Positions 1-9,529 of a stretch of 64,000 nucleotides of DNA are shown here, in pieces. A program made the position numbers and the translations under genes. This DNA is from Streptomyces sp. VRA16 Mangrove soil (GTDB lineage Bacteria > Actinomycetota > Actinomycetes > Streptomycetales > Streptomycetaceae). A model generated the notes under the pieces. The model was not told the origin of the DNA and searched no databases. It saw only the letters and a list, made by a program, of their open reading frames with translations. Location of the stretch: contig NZ_JAFVLN010000011.1 of NCBI RefSeq assembly GCF_017377775.1, positions 243,370 through 307,369 of the forward strand, read 5' to 3'. Numbering within the stretch: position 1 is the first letter of the stretch; each line of letters begins with the position of its first letter.

Positions 1-600
1 TCCAACCGCCGCTGGTCGGAGAAGACCATCATCGGGCTCGTCATGCAGTCCCTGGACAACTCGCTGACGACGTATCTGAAGCCGGACGGCGTCGGCAAGG
101 GCCTGCTCACCGCCAGGCAGGGGCACGGCGCGCCCAACCCCAAGCAGATACGCGCGGCCTCGCAGGGCGCCGCCGCGATAGCCGCCGAGATCAACGGCTT
201 CGCCGGGTCGAACGTCGGCGAGCTGATGGGCACCCCGCTCACCGCTCACTTCCTGGGCGGCTGCCCCATCGGGGACTCCGCGGAGACCGGCGTCATCGAC
301 CCGTACCACCGGGTCTACGGCCACCCCGGCATCTCGGTGGTCGACGGCGCCGCGGTCTCGGCGAACCTGGGTGTGAACCCGTCGCTGACCATCACGGCGC
401 AGGCCGAGCGCGCGATGTCGTACTGGCCCAACAAGGGCGAGGAGGACGGGCGCCCGCAGAGCGGGGCGGCGTACGTGCGGATGTCCCCGGTCGAGCCGCG
501 GCACCCGGCGGTTGCGAAGGACGCGTTCGGCGCGCTGCGGCTGCCGTTCCTCGGGATGCCGGCGGTCCCGCCCAAGAAGCAGGAGCCACAAGGCAGTTGA
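1..600 (+). CDS. GMC-family oxidoreductase, C-terminal part (cut by window edge)
   Basis: The frame is open from the first base, so the start lies upstream and only the last 199 residues are visible. They carry the C-terminal fingerprint of flavin-dependent GMC oxidoreductases of the cholesterol-oxidase-like branch: HFLGGCPIGDSAETGVIDP followed by VVDGAAVSANLGVNPSLTI, which packs against the FAD and closes the active site. The tail after about residue 140 is proline- and charge-rich and probably disordered. The substrate cannot be read from this part. The gene ends in a strong hairpin at 607-650 and faces the next gene convergently. Confidence 0.9.
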   Translation, partial: SNRRWSEKTIIGLVMQSLDNSLTTYLKPDGVGKGLLTARQGHGAPNPKQIRAASQGAAAIAAEINGFAGSNVGELMGTPLTAHFLGGCPIGDSAETGVIDPYHRVYGHPGISVVDGAAVSANLGVNPSLTITAQAERAMSYWPNKGEEDGRPQSGAAYVRMSPVEPRHPAVAKDAFGALRLPFLGMPAVPPKKQEPQGS

Positions 601-606
601 CGTGAC

Positions 607-650
607 GCGCGAAGGACCCGCACCCCCCTCCGAGTGCGGGTCCTTCGCGC
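607..650. terminator. Bidirectional hairpin terminator
   Basis: A perfect 17-bp stem (GCGCGAAGGACCCGCAC with its complement) closes a 10-nt loop between two convergent genes. There is no clear U-run, as is usual in Streptomyces. Confidence 0.8.
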
Positions 651-669
651 GGGTACGGGCGCTGCGCGC

Positions 670-1677
670 CTACGCCTCGCCGGCCGCCTTGCGACGGCGC
701 ACCGAGTACACGACACCGGCACCGGCCACCACGGCGACACCGGCGACCAGGCCGAACGTCGGCAGCATGGAGCTGGAACCGGTGGAGGCGAGCGACCCGC
801 TGACCGGGGTGCTGCTGGACTGCGGGGCCGGGGTGTTGGACGGCTTGGGCTTGGCCGTGGCGTCCGGGACCTTGCCCGGCGTGGTGCCCGCGGCCAGCAC
901 CTCGAAGCTGTACTCCTGGTCCTCTGGGACGCTGTAACCGCAGACGCCGTCCGCGGTCACGCTCGTCGCGAAGGCCAGCGAGCCGCCGATGCCGGCCGGG
1001 GCCTTGGCGTCGACCTTGATGCGCAGCGCGACGTCCGCGTGCTTGCCGGGCGCCAGGGCGCCGAGCTCGGCGAACGGCTGCTCGGACGTGGCGAAGTCGA
1101 TGTCCAGGTCGTGCCAGCCGGACCCGTCCGACCACTGGACGTGCAGGTAGCGGGTGGTGTCCGTGGTGTCCTTGTCGTAGGCGAACGAGAAGGCGTACAT
1201 CTCCGCGTAGACCGACTCGAAAGCGGTGTCCGTGTAGTTCGACACGCGGTACGAGAAGGAGTGCCAGCCGGAGCCGGCGACGATCTTCGAGGGCAGGCCG
1301 CGCAGCTCGGCGAGGGTGCCGGGGCTGTCCTCGAAGTCCGTGCACTCGTCGTCGCCGGGCTCGTCGGTCGGCTTCGCGGTCTCGCTCGGCGACGTGCTGC
1401 CCGTCGGGGACGGCGTCGTCGTCGCCGGCGGCGAGGTCGGCGTGGTCTCGGCGGGCGTGGTCGTCTCGGTGCCCGGGGTCTGCGTGGGCGGCGTCTCGCC
1501 GGCCGGGGTCTCCTCGGCCGGCGTCGACTCGGTGCTCTCCGCGGCCGGGGTCGTCGCGGTGGTCTCGGTGCTGGTGCCCGGCGTCTCGTCCGCGAAGGCG
1601 GCCGGGGCGGAAAGGAGCGCTATCGGGGCGATGGCGGCCGTCGCGGCCGCCGTCACCAGTGCGCGGCGAAGCTTCAT
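670..1677 (-). CDS. LAxTG cell-wall-anchored surface protein
   Basis: A 335-residue exported protein. The start at MKLRRALVTAAATAAIAP is chosen because it opens a normal signal peptide (basic n-region, hydrophobic core, AFA/DE cleavage near residue 29); the frame is open further upstream but that part is not signal-like. Residues about 30-120 are a Thr/Pro/Glu-rich stalk. The middle is a folded domain with a 'DECTDFED' entry. The C-terminus has the sortase signal LASTG, then a hydrophobic helix and the basic tail RRRKAAGEA. LAxTG is the motif used by class E sortases in Streptomyces, so covalent attachment to peptidoglycan is expected. The folded domain itself is not recognised. Confidence 0.82.
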   Translation of the reverse strand: MKLRRALVTAAATAAIAPIALLSAPAAFADETPGTSTETTATTPAAESTESTPAEETPAGETPPTQTPGTETTTPAETTPTSPPATTTPSPTGSTSPSETAKPTDEPGDDECTDFEDSPGTLAELRGLPSKIVAGSGWHSFSYRVSNYTDTAFESVYAEMYAFSFAYDKDTTDTTRYLHVQWSDGSGWHDLDIDFATSEQPFAELGALAPGKHADVALRIKVDAKAPAGIGGSLAFATSVTADGVCGYSVPEDQEYSFEVLAAGTTPGKVPDATAKPKPSNTPAPQSSSTPVSGSLASTGSSSMLPTFGLVAGVAVVAGAGVVYSVRRRKAAGEA

Positions 1678-1964
1678 CAAGACCTCGATGGGTACGGAGT
1701 GGAGGCCGCCGCGGTGGCGGTCGCGGGTGTGGCCGTTGTTACGGCATGTGTGACCGGTGATCCCTGTGAATGGTTGTCCCGGCTTCACAGAATCTTTATG
1801 AGACGTGGATCATGTCCGGCCGCCTACAACCATTTCTGCGATGTCTGATCGTTACCCAAAGGGCCACTAAAGGGTTGGCAAATACCCCAGGTCACAGCTT
1901 TGATTGCGGTTCGGCGCAGGCGTTGTCGTGCAGGCGCCCATGAACACTTGAGGTGGGGAAGAAC

Positions 1965-2690
1965 GTGAAGTCACAGCTGGGGCGTGTGCTGGCCGGTGTC
2001 TGTGCGGTGGCGGCGCTCGCCACGACGGCGGCGTGCGGTTCGGGCACGGACGACGACTCCGAGGGCGGCGCGAAGAAGCCCGCGGCCGGCGCGTCGGCCG
2101 CGGCGAAGGAGGCCGAGCTGAAGCCGCTCACGGAGGCGCAGCTGAAGCAGGCCGTCATCAGCAAGGAGGACGTGAAGGGCTACCGCGTCGGCACCACGCC
2201 CGACGATGAGATCCCGGACGTCAGCGTGCCCGCCGAGCCCTCGTCCTGCCAGGCGATCGCCGACATGATGCTGCTCGGCACCGAGCCGGACGCGAAGGCC
2301 CGCGTCTCCCGCTCGCTCTCCAGCCTCAAGGCGACGGACGCCACGGTCATCCGGGTCGGGCTGCTCGCCCAGGGCGAGGCCGACGCGAAGAAGGTCGTCG
2401 CCGATCTGCGCACGCAGAGCGAGAAGTGCGCCTCCTTCGAGCACACCGACTACCAGTACAAGAAGGTCGAGGCCCACAAGGCCCCCGCGGTCGGCGACGA
2501 GGCCGTCTCGTACTCGATGACCGCCGAGATCGAGGGCGAGAAGGTCCCGGTCACGTACACGATCGTGCGCAGCGGCTCGACGCTGGCGGTCTTCTACGGC
2601 GCGAACCTGCTGAGCGCCGAGCAGGCACAGGTGCCGCAGGGGATGATCGAGGCGCAGGCGGCGAAGCTGGAGAAGTACGCCAAGTCGTAG
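1965..2690 (+). CDS. Secreted lipoprotein of unknown function
   Basis: A 241-residue protein with a lipoprotein signal peptide: basic start, hydrophobic core and a lipobox ending TTAAC, with the lipidated cysteine at about residue 24. An acidic Gly/Ser linker follows. The GTG at 1965 is preferred over the in-frame GTG at 1953 because GAGGTGGGGAAG lies just before it and would otherwise be inside the gene. The mature domain (about 45-241) has two cysteines (in PSSCQA and SEKCAS) likely to form a disulfide after export. I do not recognise the fold; related streptomycete lipoproteins are annotated only as hypothetical. It is monocistronic, ending before the hairpin at 2759. Confidence 0.8.
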   Translation: MKSQLGRVLAGVCAVAALATTAACGSGTDDDSEGGAKKPAAGASAAAKEAELKPLTEAQLKQAVISKEDVKGYRVGTTPDDEIPDVSVPAEPSSCQAIADMMLLGTEPDAKARVSRSLSSLKATDATVIRVGLLAQGEADAKKVVADLRTQSEKCASFEHTDYQYKKVEAHKAPAVGDEAVSYSMTAEIEGEKVPVTYTIVRSGSTLAVFYGANLLSAEQAQVPQGMIEAQAAKLEKYAKS

Positions 2691-2758
2691 GAAGAACAGC
2701 CCAGTTGACGACGGTCGGGCGGCTGCGCGGGCCCGTGGCCGGCCGGCGCCGACATGAG

Positions 2759-2794
2759 CGAAGGGCCCCGCAGGAAAGCCTGCGGGGCCCTTCG
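2759..2794. terminator. Hairpin terminator
   Basis: A perfect 16-bp inverted repeat (CGAAGGGCCCCGCAGG and its complement) around AAAG, about 70 bp after the lipoprotein gene. Confidence 0.85.
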
Positions 2795-3023
2795 CTGTCG
2801 GCTCCGACGTCAGGGCAGCGTCGGTGCCGCGAGACGGCGCCGGGGGGGGTAGCGCCGTGGGTCTGGGGTGTGGCCGCACGGGGGAGCCGGGGACTCGATG
2901 CGCGGGCGTGGGGGTTTCCTGCGCGTCGGGCTCGATGGTGCGGGGTGCTGTGGTGTGCTGAGGGGGTCTGCGAGGAGTACGGGGAGTACGGGGGAGTACG
3001 AGGAGGTACGGGAGGGAGTCCGA

Positions 3024-3049
3024 CCGGTCCCGGGCGTCCCCGGGACCGG
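3024..3049. terminator. GC-rich hairpin, possible terminator
   Basis: A perfect 11-bp stem CCGGTCCCGGG with its complement and a 4-nt loop. It lies downstream of the chorismate mutase gene on the minus strand and could end its transcript. Confidence 0.5.
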
Positions 3050-3301
3050 CCGTTCTCTTCGGTGACCGGGCTGCTGTCCCCTGCCGTCCGGTCACTTCAC
3101 TGGAGCGAGGTCCCACGACGTACGGCGTGACCGTGACGTCTCATCGCTCCAGCGGAGCCACGCGTGGTTCGGTTGGGCCCGCCCCTGGCTGGCACGGACA
3201 TCGGGACCAACGAAGCCCGCGGGCCCGGGGTCACGCGCCGTACGGGTGAGTGCGGATTCGAACTGGTGGGCGCACTGGGATACGGGTGGGCGGAGCGGGC
3301 G

Positions 3302-3610
3302 TCAGACCCGGCCCCGGCACAGCTCCAGGAGCGTCATCGCGAGCGCGGTGCCGGGCTTGCCGAGGGCGCCCCTGTAGTGGGACAGGATCTCCATCTCGCG
3401 CGAGAGGTTCACGCGCCGGCCGCCGGAGGTGATGCGCGCCTCCTGGATCACCGCGGAGACGGCCATCCGTTCCTGGACGAGACCGATGATCCGGTCGTCC
3501 AGGGCGTCGATGCGGTCGCGGGCGCCGGAGATCAGGTCGGCGGCCTCGCTGGTGCGCGCGCCGGTCCGCTCGGTGGCGGTGGCGGCGGAATCGCTGGTCA
3601 TGAGCGTCAT
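3302..3610 (-). CDS. Small AroQ-type chorismate mutase
   Basis: A 102-residue protein of the usual size for a monofunctional all-helical chorismate mutase, which converts chorismate to prephenate at the branch to phenylalanine and tyrosine. The AroQ pattern is visible: 'RIDALDDRIIGLVQER' (first helix with the active-site Arg), then REMEILSHYR. The ATG at 3610 has GGAG at a good distance; an in-frame ATG at 3601 is possible. It is divergent from guaA. Its 180-nt leader contains a Phe/Tyr-rich mini-ORF and a strong hairpin, suggesting attenuation by aromatic amino acids. Confidence 0.88.
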   Translation of the reverse strand: MTLMTSDSAATATERTGARTSEAADLISGARDRIDALDDRIIGLVQERMAVSAVIQEARITSGGRRVNLSREMEILSHYRGALGKPGTALAMTLLELCRGRV

Positions 3611-3667
3611 TGTGGGCTCCAGTCGGGGTATGTGCGCCTCGGCCCGACACGGCCCGGACACCACAGA

Positions 3668-3694
3668 CGCCCCGGGCCTTGTCGGCCCGGGGCG
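3668..3694 (-). terminator. Attenuator hairpin in the chorismate mutase leader
   Basis: A perfect 11-bp stem (CGCCCCGGGCC and complement) with a 5-nt loop, located between the leader peptide stop and the chorismate mutase start. Part of its 5' arm (CGGGCCG on the transcript) is complementary to CGGCCCG within leader codons 14-16, giving a possible antiterminator. Confidence 0.55.
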
Positions 3695-3718
3695 CCTGGG
3701 AAGTCGCTTGTCAGTGGC

Positions 3719-3790
3719 TCAAGCAGCACGACCTCGGCATCCGGCGGGCCGGCTGCCATAGGTAAAGACGAAGGTCGTCTGCGAGAACAT
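3719..3790 (-). CDS. Phe/Tyr-rich leader peptide upstream of chorismate mutase
   Basis: A 23-codon ORF reading MFSQTTFVFTYGSRP and ending in CRGRAA. Phe is at positions 2, 7 and 9 and Tyr at 11. Two of these codons are TTT and TAT, rare in this GC-rich DNA. A TACACT box lies 7 nt before the ATG, so the transcript is probably leaderless and starts at the peptide. Position (105 nt before the chorismate mutase gene), content and the following hairpin fit ribosome-mediated attenuation responding to charged tRNA-Phe/Tyr. This is inference; no peptide has been shown. Confidence 0.55.
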   Translation of the reverse strand: MFSQTTFVFTYGSRPAGCRGRAA

Positions 3791-3850
3791 GAGAGCGAGT
3801 GTACGCCTGGGCGGCGCCGGGTGTCTGCGATGGGCTGGTCGCGCCCTCCG

Positions 3851-3945
3851 TGCGATCTCCATCGGGGAAGGCCGCGCGCAGCGCATGCCTTCAGGGGCGC
3901 GGGGAACTGCGCGACCAGCCCCCACCGAAGCCGCACCCGCCCACG
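3851..3945. repeat. Dispersed extragenic repeat, copy 1
   Basis: Contains GCGCGCAGCGCATGCCTTC followed by AGGGGCGCGGGGAACTGCGC. The same module recurs at 10,175-10,275, and the second half recurs in reverse at 27,107-27,130 and 34,271-34,295. It is an intergenic repeat family of the REP type, abundant in Streptomyces as I recall. Confidence 0.65.
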
Positions 3946-4001
3946 CGCCCCCTCCGGCCACGGCGAACAGGCGTGGCCGGAGGAACGTACGAGCCACCCG
4001 G

Positions 4002-4007
4002 TAGAAT
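4002..4007 (+). promoter_or_regulatory. Likely guaA promoter -10 box
   Basis: TAGAAT lies 41 nt before the guaA start, giving a short untranslated leader with the GGAAGG ribosome site at 4037. No convincing -35 hexamer is visible. Confidence 0.4.
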
Positions 4008-4048
4008 CGGCCAAACGACCCCATCGCTCAGCCGCCGGAAGGCAACCC

Positions 4049-5629
<1,581 letters not shown>

Positions 5630-5644
5630 TCCCCACCAGCGTGT

Positions 5645-5680
5645 GAGAGCGCCGTCCGCCGTGAGGCGGGCGGCGCTCTC
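5645..5680. terminator. Bidirectional hairpin terminator after guaA
   Basis: A 16-bp stem (GAGAGCGCCGTCCGCC, one G-T pair) with loop GTGA, between convergent guaA and the PPOX gene. Confidence 0.85.
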
Positions 5681-5685
5681 GCGTT

Positions 5686-6165
5686 TCAGGTCCGCTTCAT
5701 CGTGCGCACCGGCCCGCCCGGGTTCCACACCTGTACGACCAGGTACTTCTCGTCCTCGACGTACGTCCTGGTCACCTCGGTCAGCTCGGTGCGGAACAGG
5801 TGGAAGGAGTTCGGGTCGGGGACCTGCACCCGGTCGGTGTAGCGGGCGATGGCCGCCGGGTCCTCGACGAGCAGGGCGCGCCCCGAGATCCGTACGTCAC
5901 CGCCGGCCATGCTCGTGCCGTCCCCCGGGTTCGCCTGGACCGCGAAACGCGGGTCGCGCATCAGGTCGCGGGCCTTGAGCGAGTCAGGCATCATGCCGAG
6001 CCACAACTCGCCGTTCAGAAAACGGACTTCGAGCCCGCTGGTACGGGGCGAACCGTCCCTGCGCAGGGTCGCGAGGACGTGGTGGACGTGGTGGCCGAAG
6101 CGCTCCTCGACCAGCTTGGCGAGGTCCGGCTCGGCGGTGGTGAAAGCGGCCCAGTTCGACGTCAT
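5686..6165 (-). CDS. PPOX-class flavin/F420-dependent oxidoreductase
   Basis: A 159-residue split-barrel protein of the pyridoxamine-phosphate-oxidase-like family. The family pattern is visible in HVLATLRRDGSPRTSGLEVR, then LWLGMMPDSLKARDLMRDPR and DVRISGRALLV. Actinobacterial members bind FMN, F420 or haem, and the cofactor cannot be settled here. The start MTSNWAAF is chosen because the family begins close to 'DLAKLVEERF' and because a CACAAT box 7 nt upstream suggests a leaderless transcript; the frame stays open 31 codons further. It is divergent from the aldolase gene. Confidence 0.8.
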   Translation of the reverse strand: MTSNWAAFTTAEPDLAKLVEERFGHHVHHVLATLRRDGSPRTSGLEVRFLNGELWLGMMPDSLKARDLMRDPRFAVQANPGDGTSMAGGDVRISGRALLVEDPAAIARYTDRVQVPDPNSFHLFRTELTEVTRTYVEDEKYLVVQVWNPGGPVRTMKRT

Positions 6166-6304
6166 GCGGCCGATTGTGCCCGCTGTACCCGACATCTCCT
6201 GTCCGGTTTCCCGACGATGGCCGGGAACGGTCCGGTGGACTGTGCGCACTCTCTTCACCGCGCGGATCTGGAGCCTTCACGGCCACGGAGGTACCTTCCG
6301 CTCC

Positions 6305-7105
6305 ATGTCGACGCCGCAGAGCCCCGCCCCCGCCCCGATACCCACGGACCGGCTGCACTTCGCCATGCCGCCGGTGCACCAGAGCGCCGCCGACGAGCGG
6401 CGGTACCGCAAGGAGCGGCTCGCGGGCGCACTGCGGATCTTCGGGCGGCTCGGGTACGAGGACGGGGTGTCGGGACACATCACGGTCCGGGACCCGGAGT
6501 TCGCGGACTGCTACTGGGTCAATCCGTTCGGGGTGCCGCTGCGCCACATCACCGTCGGCGACCTGGTCCTCGCCAACGGGGACGGGCAGGTCGTCGAGGG
6601 GCGCCACCACGTCAACCAGGCCGCCTTCACCGTGCACGCCGAGGTGCACCGCGCCCGGCCGGAACTGGTCGCCGTCGCACACTGCCACTCCACGTACGGG
6701 CGCGCCCTGTCCGCGCTCGGCGAGCTGATCGAGCCGATCACCCAGGAGGCGTGCGCGTTCTACGAGGACCACGCGCTGCTCGACGAGTACACGGGTGTCT
6801 CCGTCGACGCGGGCGAGGGCAAGCGGATCGCGGCCGCGCTCGGCGGGTACAAGGCGCTGGTGCTGCGCAATCACGGGCTGCTGACCGTCGGGGACTCGGT
6901 GGACGCGGCGGCCTGGTGGTTCATCTCCCTGGAGCGGTGCTGCGAGGTGCAGCTCGCGGCGCGGGCGGCGGGGCGGCCGGTGCTCATCGACCGGCGGCAG
7001 GCCGTGGCGACCCGGGACCAGAGCGGCGGCGACCTCGTCGCGTGGATCAACTACCAGAGCATGTGGCAGGACATCACGCGCAGCGAGCCGGAGCTGCTGG
7101 GGTAG
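6305..7105 (+). CDS. Class II aldolase/adducin-family protein
   Basis: A 266-residue zinc aldolase-fold protein. The Zn ligands are recognisable in HAEVHRARPE and AHCHSTYG and the later NHGLLTVG; 'DGVSGHITVRDPE' is the substrate-loop region. Related enzymes include fuculose/ribulose-phosphate aldolases and epimerases, but adducin-like bacterial members are broad and the substrate is unknown. It starts at ATG 6305 with GGAGGT about 13 nt upstream, a little far. No sugar genes are nearby, so the context does not help. Convergent with the DUF4429 gene 15 bp away. Confidence 0.82.
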   Translation: MSTPQSPAPAPIPTDRLHFAMPPVHQSAADERRYRKERLAGALRIFGRLGYEDGVSGHITVRDPEFADCYWVNPFGVPLRHITVGDLVLANGDGQVVEGRHHVNQAAFTVHAEVHRARPELVAVAHCHSTYGRALSALGELIEPITQEACAFYEDHALLDEYTGVSVDAGEGKRIAAALGGYKALVLRNHGLLTVGDSVDAAAWWFISLERCCEVQLAARAAGRPVLIDRRQAVATRDQSGGDLVAWINYQSMWQDITRSEPELLG

Positions 7106-7120
7106 CGGCCCGCGCCCGGC

Positions 7121-7999
7121 CTACCGGAAATCCCGCAGCACGACCCCTTTGGTGAGGGCGAACTCGGCCTCCGTGAGCACCCCTTGACGGTGCAGCTCGC
7201 CCAGTTCGCGCAGCCTCCGCAGGAGTACGTCGTGGTCGGCGCGCGCGGGGCCGGTGCCGCCCGGCAGGGCCTCGCGCGGGGCCGACGGGTGCGGCAGGCG
7301 GGCCGTCACCGCCGCCGCGACCAGCGCGGTGAGCAGGTCCTTGCGGGCGTTGCCCCACAGGTCCAGGGCGTACGGGTCCTTCTCCGGCGGCAGCTTGACG
7401 TGCGGGGGCGTGCGTGGGCCGGTCTTGGTGACGAACCGTAAGAAACCGTCCTCGTAGCCGGAGTTGGGCACCCAGTCGACTCCGTCGAGATCGCCGAGCG
7501 CGATGACCCGCGGGCCCGTCGCCCGCTTCACCCGGTCCGAGGTGTCGCTCCAGTCGATCCGCACCCGGCTCCCGTCGAACGAGACCGTGCCGTCGCTGGA
7601 GCGCACCGAGACGGGGACGGCGGGCCCGGAGACCAGATACGACCGGGCGGGCCCGTCCGGCAGCTGTTCGAGCAGCAGCGCCTGACGGATCTCCTCGGCG
7701 AGGTACTCGGCGACGCCCGAACGGTCCGTGTCGACCGCGAGCCGGAACGGGTCGGCGGACTCCGGCAGCCGCCCTCCGGTGGCCTGCAGGAGCGGGTCGG
7801 CGGCCTCGCGCAGGGTGAGCCGGAGGCGGCCGCGGCGGCGCTCCGGCTCGTAGGCGACGCCCGCGACCGCCGTCAGCGGCACGTCGATCTCGCCGTACGT
7901 CTGCCGCAGCAGGGCCACGCTGCGGTGCAGTCCCGGGGTGATACGGACCGTGGTTCCGTCGAAGGCCCAGGTCCCGTCACGCTGGATGATCTCGGCCAT
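7121..7999 (-). CDS. DUF4429 protein with C-terminal SHOCT motif
   Basis: A 292-residue protein built of two related halves: MAEIIQRDGTWAFDGTTVRI begins the first and SSDGTVSFDGSRVRIDW the second, each followed by a PH-like beta-rich segment ending in a 'FRFVTKTG'-type strand. This duplicated architecture is DUF4429. The last 35 residues (LRELGELHRQGVLTEAEFAL) are a SHOCT helix hairpin, a small oligomerisation motif at protein ends. Cytoplasmic, function unknown, common in Streptomyces. The family annotation is from memory of the pattern. Confidence 0.82.
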   Translation of the reverse strand: MAEIIQRDGTWAFDGTTVRITPGLHRSVALLRQTYGEIDVPLTAVAGVAYEPERRRGRLRLTLREAADPLLQATGGRLPESADPFRLAVDTDRSGVAEYLAEEIRQALLLEQLPDGPARSYLVSGPAVPVSVRSSDGTVSFDGSRVRIDWSDTSDRVKRATGPRVIALGDLDGVDWVPNSGYEDGFLRFVTKTGPRTPPHVKLPPEKDPYALDLWGNARKDLLTALVAAAVTARLPHPSAPREALPGGTGPARADHDVLLRRLRELGELHRQGVLTEAEFALTKGVVLRDFR

Positions 8000-8173
8000 A
8001 CGGAAATTCTCGCAGTCCCGTCAACACTCCGGTCAATGCGGGCGAAAGCCGTTCAGTCTCCAGGGGTGGACCTGCGCGCCGGAGCGTGCGCCGCGTACGG
8101 CACAATTCCCTCTCATCACACGGAAGTTGACGGCAACCACGGAATCGCTGATTCCGAAGGCGGGGGCACAACG

Positions 8174-9445
8174 GTGGCGGTGCAGGAAGCACGGCAGGGG
8201 CAGGACACGCACGGGGGCGGCTGCACCTGCGGCGACTGTCCGCACGGCGCGCGCCAGGGGCACCGCAGGGCGGTCGCCGCATTCCTCGCCAAGCGCGACG
8301 AGTTGGCGTCGGGCACCGGCCTCCCGCCCGCCGTCGCCCACTCGGCCGGGGCGTCCCGGCAGTGGATCTCCGACGAACTCACCCAGTCCGCGCAGGCGGT
8401 CGCCGACCGCGGCCGGGAGGAGGGCGCCGCCTGGCTCGCCGGACTGTGGCAGCGCACCCTGTACGTCGTGTGGGGCGCGGTGGGCGTGCTGCTCCTGGTC
8501 CAGCTGCTGACCGCGATCGGCGCGGGCTGGACCGCCGTGCGCACCGCGGGACTCGCCGCCGCGGTGCTCGTGGCCGCGCTGCTGAGCGGCGCCGCGTATC
8601 TGCACCGGGCGCGCGGCGGCGCCCTCGCCCCGCTGATCGGCGAGGACAACCGGCTCTCGACGTCGCGCGCGGTGGCGGCCGGGGTCGTGCTGCTCTCGGT
8701 GTACGCGGTCCTGGTGCTCGCCGGTGAACTCGCGGCCGCCTCGGGTCCCGCCCGCCGTGACGCCCTCATCGACGGGCTCGAACTCGCGGCGGGCGCGGGC
8801 CTGTTGACCGTCCTGGCGGTGGTCTGCGCGGTCGCCGTCCTGGTCCGCAGGGTCGTCGGCCTGCGCGTCCTCGGACAGCGGCTCCAGAAGGTGCGCGCGG
8901 CCCGGCCCCGCGCCGCCGACCTGCTCACCGACGACTCGGGGCGCGGCAGCTTCACCGACACTCAGTACGTCGCCGTGTGCGCGGCCGCCGTCGTCTGGGC
9001 CGCCGCCCGGCTCGCCCGCCGCCCCGAACAGCTGCCCGACCTGCCGTGGGGCCTCGCGGTCCTCGTCGTCGTCTCGGCGGCGACCTATCTGGCCGGAAAG
9101 TACGCGGAGGGCGGCCGGCCCGTCATCCACTCCGTGGTGCGCGCCCGGGAGGCAGGGGACCTCGACGCCCCCATCCGCACCGGCGACGACATCGAGATCC
9201 GCGGCGCCGGGTTCGTGCCGCCCGGCGCGGGCACCGCCGACCAGCTGACCCGGGTCGCCGTGCGCATCGGCCCGGTCCACGTCCACGTACCGCTCGTCCC
9301 GGTCCCCGGCGGTTTCACCAACCCGGCCGACACGCTGCTGACCGTGCCGGTGCCGGTGGACGTGGAGCCCGGCCGGGTCGAGGTGCAGGTGATCACCGCG
9401 ACCGGGGCCGAGACCAACCGGTGCGCCATCGACGTCCTGGACTGA
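8174..9445 (+). CDS. Membrane protein with C-terminal beta-sandwich-like domain
   Basis: About 423 residues. The N-terminus is soluble and has a cysteine cluster (GGGCTCGDCPHGARQGH) that could bind metal. Hydrophobic helices follow at roughly 97-117, 122-140, 162-185, 205-230, 275-290 and 300-315. The final 110 residues (PVIHSVVRAREAGDLDAPIR, 'DDIEIRGAGFVPPGA', 'VDVEPGRVEVQVITATG') look like an IPT/TIG-type beta sandwich. GTG 8174 is the best start, since the longer upstream frame overlaps the divergent DUF4429 promoter; GTG 8180 is also possible. The function is not recognised. Confidence 0.7.
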   Translation: MAVQEARQGQDTHGGGCTCGDCPHGARQGHRRAVAAFLAKRDELASGTGLPPAVAHSAGASRQWISDELTQSAQAVADRGREEGAAWLAGLWQRTLYVVWGAVGVLLLVQLLTAIGAGWTAVRTAGLAAAVLVAALLSGAAYLHRARGGALAPLIGEDNRLSTSRAVAAGVVLLSVYAVLVLAGELAAASGPARRDALIDGLELAAGAGLLTVLAVVCAVAVLVRRVVGLRVLGQRLQKVRAARPRAADLLTDDSGRGSFTDTQYVAVCAAAVVWAAARLARRPEQLPDLPWGLAVLVVVSAATYLAGKYAEGGRPVIHSVVRAREAGDLDAPIRTGDDIEIRGAGFVPPGAGTADQLTRVAVRIGPVHVHVPLVPVPGGFTNPADTLLTVPVPVDVEPGRVEVQVITATGAETNRCAIDVLD

Positions 9446-9529
9446 GCGGGGCCCCGCCGGGCTGAGCCGATCAGCGCTGTCGTACGTATGGTCGGGTAAA
9501 GACCCAGGCGCGAGAGGCGGCGGAGCGCG

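Larger units (their letters stand above)
2691..3301. other. Gene-free stretch with two hairpins and short repeats
   Basis: Between the lipoprotein and chorismate mutase. It holds the terminator at 2759-2794, degenerate GGAGTACGG direct repeats at about 2972-3012, a GC-rich hairpin at 3024-3049, and a 9-bp inverted repeat CTGGAGCGA (3100-3108) / TCGCTCCAG (3144-3152). No gene is supported: the long plus-strand frame running into guaA lacks a start context here. Confidence 0.6.

Noticed and set aside
3709..3731. TTGTCAGTG on the plus strand upstream of guaA, resembling the DNA-damage motif
   Set aside because: The expected -10 position reads AGCACG, not TANNNT, and the element is over 300 bp from guaA, inside the chorismate mutase leader.
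3164..4048. 885-bp in-frame extension upstream of guaA
   Set aside because: The GuaA family begins at the 4,049 start, GGAAGG precedes it, and the extension crosses chorismate mutase, its leader and a repeat.
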